Made by a program: the position numbers and the translations under genes. The notes beneath the pieces are model-generated. The model worked only from the letters and a program-made list of their open reading frames with translations. It did not search any database and was not told the DNA's origin. Of a stretch of 9,961 bases of DNA, positions 6,709-9,961 are shown piece after piece; position 1 is the stretch's first letter, and every line of letters starts with the position of its first letter. Source of the DNA: Lysobacteraceae bacterium (lineage in GTDB: Bacteria > Pseudomonadota > Gammaproteobacteria > Xanthomonadales > Rhodanobacteraceae); contig JAGWZT010000043.1 of the NCBI GenBank assembly GCA_018971925.1, positions 1-9,961 of the forward strand, written 5' to 3'.

Positions 6709-6717
6709 TGGCAGAAT
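6709..6717 (+). promoter_or_regulatory. possible extended -10 promoter of infA
   Basis: TGGCAGAAT resembles an extended -10 (TGn followed by CAGAAT). A start site near 6724 would leave a leader of about 27 nt before the infA ATG. The -35 region (TTTCGC at about 17 nt) is weak. The call is by eye only. Confidence 0.3.
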
Positions 6718-6750
6718 GCACCGTTTAACGATTCGCGCCAAGCGCAGCCC

Positions 6751-6969
6751 ATGGCCAAAGACGACGTCATCGAAATGGAAGGCACGGTGCAGGAAACCCT
6801 GCCCAACACCATGTTCCGCGTGCAGCTGGAAAACGGGCACGTCGTCACCGCGCACATCTCCGGGCGCATGCGCAAGCACTACATCCGCATCCTCACCGGC
6901 GACAAGGTGAAGGTCGAGATGACACCCTACGATCTCACCAAGGGGCGCATCACCTACCGGATGAAGTGA
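6751..6969 (+). CDS. infA: translation initiation factor IF-1
   Basis: IF-1 binds the A site of the 30S subunit during initiation and works with IF-2 and IF-3. The product is 72 residues, the family's standard length, and is a single S1/OB fold. It runs from MAKDDVIEMEGTV through ETLPNTMFRVQLENGH, AHISGRMRKHYIRILTGDKV and MTPYDLTKGRITYRMK, all near-invariant in the family. The ATG at 6751 is fixed by homology; the frame is open upstream but reads as non-conserved sequence. No clear Shine-Dalgarno site precedes it. The stop is TGA at 6967-6969. The gene diverges from the FHA gene and converges with clpA. infA beside clpS-clpA is a conserved neighbourhood in gammaproteobacteria, although in E. 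coli infA points the same way as clpA's neighbour tRNA-Ser, which is not present here. Confidence 0.97.
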   Translation: MAKDDVIEMEGTVQETLPNTMFRVQLENGHVVTAHISGRMRKHYIRILTGDKVKVEMTPYDLTKGRITYRMK

Positions 6970-7047
6970 TGACAGAATGTCGTCATCCCGTGCAGGCCAG
7001 GGATGGCCGTTGACACGGGATCCAGTCATTGGATGATGCACTCATCC
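6968..7047. repeat. chain of inverted repeats after infA (repeat-like element)
   Basis: Three hairpins follow the infA stop in close succession. GATGAC (6968-6973) pairs with GTCATC (6982-6987). ATCCCGTG (6985-6992) pairs with CACGGGAT (7014-7021) and encloses GGCCA-GGGA-TGGCC (6995-7008). GGATGA (7031-7036) pairs with TCATCC (7042-7047). The outline CGTCATCCCG...CGGGATCCAG resembles the small dispersed palindromic repeats, of the type GTCATTCCCGCG...GGGAATCCAG, found in many proteobacterial intergenic regions. Whether it is a member needs a genome-wide search. No T-run marks it as a terminator. Confidence 0.55.
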
Positions 7048-7088
7048 CGGACAGCACATGAATGAGCATTGATCCTGGATCGGACAGA

Positions 7089-7115
7089 AAAACGGCGGCC
7101 CATGGCCGCCGTTTT
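7089..7115. terminator. bidirectional rho-independent terminator between infA and clpA
   Basis: AAAACGGCGGCC (7089-7100) and GGCCGCCGTTTT (7104-7115) form a perfect 12-bp stem with a 3-nt loop. Read on the minus strand, the GC-rich core is followed by TTTTTCT, a classic terminator 33 nt after the clpA stop. On the plus strand it ends in TTTTCC, weaker but usable for infA transcripts. Convergent genes sharing one such hairpin is a common arrangement. Confidence 0.88.
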
Positions 7116-7147
7116 CCTTCCATCGACAGTGTTGGCTGCGTGCCGGA

Positions 7148-9427
7148 CTACTCGACGACCGCCGGCAGCTTTTCCGGCGACTCGGTATCCACGCTGAGTT
7201 CGCCTTCGCTGACCCCCAGGTTGACCTTGCCGCCGTCGGCGAGCTTGCCGAACAGCAACTCGTCGGCAATCGCACGCTTCACCTTGTCCTGGATCAGCCT
7301 TGCCATCGGCCGCGCACCCATTTGCGGATCGAACCCGTGTTCGGCCAGCCAGCGCCGTGCTTCCGGCGTGACGTTCAAGCTGACGCGCTTCTCCAGCAAC
7401 TGCGATTCCAGTTCGATCAGGAACTTGTCGACGACACGCAGGATGTGTTCGAAATCCAGCGACTTGAACTGCACAACGGCATCGAGGCGGTTGCGGAACT
7501 CCGGCGTGAAGATCCGTCGGATCACCTCCATTGCGTCGGTGGCGTGTTCCTGCTCCACGAAGCCGATGCTGCGCCGCGCGGCCTGGCGCGCACCCGCGTT
7601 GGTCGTCATCACCAGGATCACGTTGCGGAAGTTCGCTTCGCGGCCGTTGGTGTCGGTGAGCACGCCGTGGTCCATGATCTGCAAAAGGATGTTGAACAGG
7701 TCCGGATGGGCCTTTTCGATTTCATCCAGCAGCAGTACGCAGTGTGGATGCTTGACCACCGACTCGGTGAGCAGCCCGCCCTGGTCGAACCCGACGTAAC
7801 CCGGAGGCGCACCGATCAGCCGCGACACCGAATGCGGTTCCATGTATTCGGACATGTCGAAGCGCACCAGCTCGATGCCAAGCTGCAACGCAAGCTGCCG
7901 CGTGACTTCGGTCTTGCCGACACCGGTCGGGCCGGCGAACAGGAAGTTGCCGATCGGCTTGTCGGGGCTGCCAAGGCCCGAACGCGCCATCTTGATGGCC
8001 GACGCCAGTGTATCGATGGCCTGGTCCTGGCCGAAGATCACCATCTTCAGGTTGCGATCGAGGTTGCGCAGCACGTCGCGGTCGGACGCCGAGACCTGCT
8101 TCTGCGGGATGCGCGCCATCCGCGCGACGATGTACTCGACCTCTTCCACGTCCACCTTGCCGGTGCGTTTGTCGTCGGGCAGCAGCCGCTGGTGCGCGCC
8201 GGCTTCGTCGATCACGTCGATGGCCTTGTCCGGAAGCAGGCGGTCGGGGATGTGCTTGACCGACAAATCCACCGCGGCCTTCAGCGCTTCGTCGCTGTAG
8301 CTGACGTTGTGGTGTTCCTCGAAACGCGTCTTGAGGCCCTTCAGGATTTCGACGCTCTCGGCCACGGAGGGTTCGACCACGTCGATCTTCTGGAAGCGCC
8401 GCGCCAGCGCGCGATCCTTCTCGAACACACCGCGGAATTCCTGGAAAGTCGTGGAGCCGATGCAGCGCAGATCGCCCGACGCCAGCGCCGGCTTGATCAG
8501 GTTGGACGCATCCATGGTGCCGCCCGATGCGGAACCCGCGCCGATGATGGTGTGGATTTCGTCGACGAACAGGATCGCCTTCGGGTCCTTCTTGAGCTGC
8601 GCGATCACGGCTTTCAGGCGCTTTTCGAAATCGCCGCGGTACTTGGTGCCGGCGACCAGCGCGCCCAGGTCCAGCGCCCAGATCGTGGCGTCCTCCAGCA
8701 CTTCGGGCACCTTGCCCTCGACGATGCGGCGGGCAAGGCCTTCCGCCAGCGCGGTCTTGCCCACGCCGGATTCGCCCACGTACAGCGGGTTGTTCTTGCG
8801 CCGGCGGCACAACACCTGGATCGTGCGCTCGACTTCCTCTTCACGGCCGACCAGCGGGTCGATCTTGCCCTGTTCGGCGCGCTCGTTGAGGTTGGACGCG
8901 TATTCCGCCAGTGCGTTGTCCTTGTTGTCCTTGGCCTCCTGCTCGGCTTCCGTGCCCGCCTCGCCCGCCGCGGGCGCGGCGTCGGATTCATGCCCGATCT
9001 TGGCGATGCCATGCGAAACGTAATTGACCACGTCCAGCCGTTCGACTTCCTGCTGGTGCAGGAAGTACACGGCATGTGAATCCTTCTCGCCGAAGATCGC
9101 GACGAGTACGTTCGCACCCGTCACTTCCTTGCGGCCCGAGGATTGCACGTGATAAACGGCACGCTGCAGCACCCGCTGGAAACCCAGCGTGGGCTGCGTG
9201 TCGCGTTCGTCACCCGACGGCAATACCGGCACCGTTTCGGTGATGATGGAGCGCAGGTCCTTGGCGAGCTTGTCGATGTCTGCGCCACAGCCGCGCAGCA
9301 CCGCAGCCGCGGTGGGATTGGTGAGCAGCGCCAGCAGCAGGTGCTCCACGGTCATGAACTCGTGGCGTTGCTCGCGGGCCTCCTTGTAGCACTGCCCGAT
9401 GGTGTATTCGAGGTCCTTGCTGAACAT
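7148..9427 (-). CDS. clpA: ATP-dependent Clp protease ATP-binding subunit ClpA
   Basis: ClpA is a hexameric cytosolic AAA+ unfoldase that threads tagged and N-degron substrates into ClpP. The product is 759 residues against 758 in E. coli. The N-terminal double Clp repeat spans about 1-143, followed by an Ala/Glu/Lys-rich linker at 145-172. In D1, Walker A GESGVGKT is at 218-225 and Walker B LFVDEIH at 286-292. In D2, Walker A GPTGVGKT is at 499-506 and Walker B LLLDEIEK at 565-572. A loop SIGF at 620-623 matches the IGL/IGF tripeptide that docks on ClpP, so partnership with a ClpP encoded elsewhere is expected. There is no coiled-coil middle domain, which sets it apart from ClpB. The ATG at 9427 has GGAG 9 nt upstream; the longer frame runs through the clpS-clpA gap. 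It lies 44 nt after clpS and ends at a strong terminator. Confidence 0.98.
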   Translation of the reverse strand: MFSKDLEYTIGQCYKEAREQRHEFMTVEHLLLALLTNPTAAAVLRGCGADIDKLAKDLRSIITETVPVLPSGDERDTQPTLGFQRVLQRAVYHVQSSGRKEVTGANVLVAIFGEKDSHAVYFLHQQEVERLDVVNYVSHGIAKIGHESDAAPAAGEAGTEAEQEAKDNKDNALAEYASNLNERAEQGKIDPLVGREEEVERTIQVLCRRRKNNPLYVGESGVGKTALAEGLARRIVEGKVPEVLEDATIWALDLGALVAGTKYRGDFEKRLKAVIAQLKKDPKAILFVDEIHTIIGAGSASGGTMDASNLIKPALASGDLRCIGSTTFQEFRGVFEKDRALARRFQKIDVVEPSVAESVEILKGLKTRFEEHHNVSYSDEALKAAVDLSVKHIPDRLLPDKAIDVIDEAGAHQRLLPDDKRTGKVDVEEVEYIVARMARIPQKQVSASDRDVLRNLDRNLKMVIFGQDQAIDTLASAIKMARSGLGSPDKPIGNFLFAGPTGVGKTEVTRQLALQLGIELVRFDMSEYMEPHSVSRLIGAPPGYVGFDQGGLLTESVVKHPHCVLLLDEIEKAHPDLFNILLQIMDHGVLTDTNGREANFRNVILVMTTNAGARQAARRSIGFVEQEHATDAMEVIRRIFTPEFRNRLDAVVQFKSLDFEHILRVVDKFLIELESQLLEKRVSLNVTPEARRWLAEHGFDPQMGARPMARLIQDKVKRAIADELLFGKLADGGKVNLGVSEGELSVDTESPEKLPAVVE

Positions 9428-9451
9428 TGCCTGGGTCTCCGGGATCTCTCT

Positions 9452-9469
9452 GCCCCACGATATGGGGGC
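9452..9469 (-). promoter_or_regulatory. hairpin in the clpS-clpA gap
   Basis: GCCCC (9452-9456) and GGGGC (9465-9469) can pair around an 8-nt loop; CCCCA (9453-9457) with TGGGG (9463-9467) is the alternative register. The hairpin sits 2 nt after the clpS stop and about 24 nt before the clpA ATG. It has no T-run, so it is not a clear terminator. It may tune the clpS to clpA ratio or RNA stability, which is inference. Confidence 0.35.
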
Positions 9470-9471
9470 GC

Positions 9472-9804
9472 TTACAACTTTTCCATCGTGCACAACAGCG
9501 GGTGCTGGTGGATGCGCGAGAATTCGTTCACCTGCGCCACCTTGCTCTCGGCCACCTCGCGGCTGAACACGCCGCAGACGCCCTTGCCCCGTGTATGCAC
9601 GTGCAACATCACCTGCGTCGCCCGTTCACGCGCCATGTTGAAAAACGTCTCCAGCACCACCACCACGAACTCCATCGGCGTGTAGTCGTCGTTGAGCAAT
9701 ACCACCTGGAACAGCGGCGGCCGTGCCGTTTCCGGACGGCTGGTTTCGACGACCACGCCCTGCTCATGCTCGGTTTCGTTGTCGTGCGTTTTTCCTGGCG
9801 TCAT
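9472..9804 (-). CDS. clpS: ATP-dependent Clp protease adaptor ClpS
   Basis: ClpS binds proteins with destabilising N-terminal residues (Leu, Phe, Tyr, Trp) and hands them to the ClpA N domain; it is the bacterial N-recognin. The product is 110 residues against 106 in E. coli. After a flexible polar N-terminal tail of about 28 residues comes FQVVLLNDDYTPMEFV at 32-47. The N-degron pocket is intact: N38, D39, D40, M44, M66, V69 and H70 line up with E. coli N34, D35, D36, M40, M62, V65 and H66. The C-terminal part GKGVCGVFSREVAESKVAQV and HPLLCTMEKL is typical. The ATG at 9804 has AGGA 5 nt upstream; the same frame continues upstream to 9930 without family character. clpA follows at 44 nt, giving the usual clpS-clpA operon. 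Confidence 0.97.
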   Translation of the reverse strand: MTPGKTHDNETEHEQGVVVETSRPETARPPLFQVVLLNDDYTPMEFVVVVLETFFNMARERATQVMLHVHTRGKGVCGVFSREVAESKVAQVNEFSRIHQHPLLCTMEKL

Positions 9805-9826
9805 GTGGGTCCTGCTCTTTGTCCCG

Positions 9827-9832
9827 AGTATA
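9827..9832 (-). promoter_or_regulatory. possible -10 box of the clpS-clpA operon
   Basis: The minus strand reads TATACT, one mismatch from TATAAT, about 22 nt before the clpS ATG. A start near 9820 would give a short leader of about 16 nt that still holds the AGGA ribosome site. The best -35-like hexamer, TTGCCT, is only 13 nt away, which is too close, so a weak or activated promoter is possible. Confidence 0.4.
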
Positions 9833-9961
9833 TGCCCGCGGACGCAGGCAAGTGGTGACGAAACGTCAGCACAGATGATGGCAAAATGATGGAATTTCCA
9901 GTGCCCGATCAAGGGGTCTGTCAGCGCCATGCCAGACGGTCGCGCCGTCGGCCCATTGTTT
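9833..9961. other. region upstream of clpS with no callable gene
   Basis: Nothing here can be called as a gene. A plus-strand frame opens with ATGATG at 9886 and stays open to the edge for 25 codons, and another ATG at 9929 is also open. Neither has recognisable protein character over so short a stretch. A divergent gene such as the cold-shock gene often found next to clpS could begin just beyond the window, but nothing seen here shows it. Confidence 0.4.

Noticed and set aside
5758..7041. Minus-strand open frame of 427 codons spanning infA antisense, the FHA gene and the serC 5' end
   Set aside because: It crosses infA on the wrong strand and runs out of frame through the FHA gene; the composition is typical of shadow translation.
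6970..7147. A tRNA-Ser gene between infA and clpA, as at the corresponding E. coli locus
   Set aside because: No cloverleaf, T-loop GTTCGAATC-like block or anticodon stem could be found; the space is filled by hairpins and a terminator.
7322..9079. Plus-strand open frame of 585 codons opposite clpA
   Set aside because: It is a shadow of clpA, which has all AAA+ motifs in the opposite strand. The long antisense opening follows from high third-position GC, and there is no start signal or domain.
9805..9930. Upstream extension of clpS to an in-frame ATG at 9930
   Set aside because: The extra 42 residues have no family character and contain the likely promoter. The ATG at 9804 has a good AGGA site and gives the normal ClpS length.
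9886..9961. Start of a divergent gene upstream of clpS (ATGATG at 9886 or ATG at 9929)
   Set aside because: Only 25 or fewer codons are visible and they are Arg-rich and unrecognisable; nothing distinguishes them from chance.
1..9961. A novel defence, mobile or secondary-metabolite system
   Set aside because: All but one gene are recognised housekeeping genes in a conserved order. No transposase, integrase, toxin pair, CRISPR repeat or composition shift was seen.

Overview
The window reads as ordinary core chromosome from a GC-rich gammaproteobacterium. The order Xanthomonadales/Lysobacterales is the most likely home, perhaps the Rhodanobacter/Dokdonella side; this is inferred from protein wording and gene order, not from a search. 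Nine protein genes are supported and nearly all the DNA is coding. I see no tRNA, rRNA, CRISPR array, insertion sequence, phage gene or foreign-looking base composition.

Left block (1-6593, all on the minus strand). In transcription order this holds a two-FHA-domain membrane-anchored protein, serC, a hisC-type aminotransferase, aroA, cmk and rpsA (3' end cut by the window). Spacing is tight from the FHA gene to cmk: 28 nt, an 8-nt overlap, about 2 nt, then 30 nt. A 240-bp gap with several inverted repeats then separates cmk from rpsA. This is a version of the mixed-function supraoperon known from pseudomonads (serC, pheA, hisC-like, tyrA-aroA, cmk, rpsA), but here pheA and tyrA are absent. 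The genes link serine/pyridoxal phosphate synthesis, aromatic amino-acid transamination, the shikimate pathway, CMP/dCMP phosphorylation and ribosomal protein S1.

Middle (6594-7147). A 157-bp divergent promoter region separates the FHA gene from infA (translation initiation factor IF-1, plus strand). infA converges on clpA. The 178 bp between their stop codons contain a chain of hairpins, including a repeat-like element, and a strong bidirectional rho-independent terminator next to clpA.

Right block (7148-9804, minus strand). clpS and clpA form the N-degron adaptor/unfoldase pair that feeds ClpP, with a short hairpin between them and a plausible promoter just upstream of clpS. The last 157 bp have no callable gene.

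I did not find a new defence, mobile or biosynthetic system. The best second-look items are the degenerate double-FHA membrane protein placed first in the serC cluster, the shortened supraoperon, the structured rpsA leader, the infA-clpA hairpin chain and the mixed motif set of the EPSP synthase.
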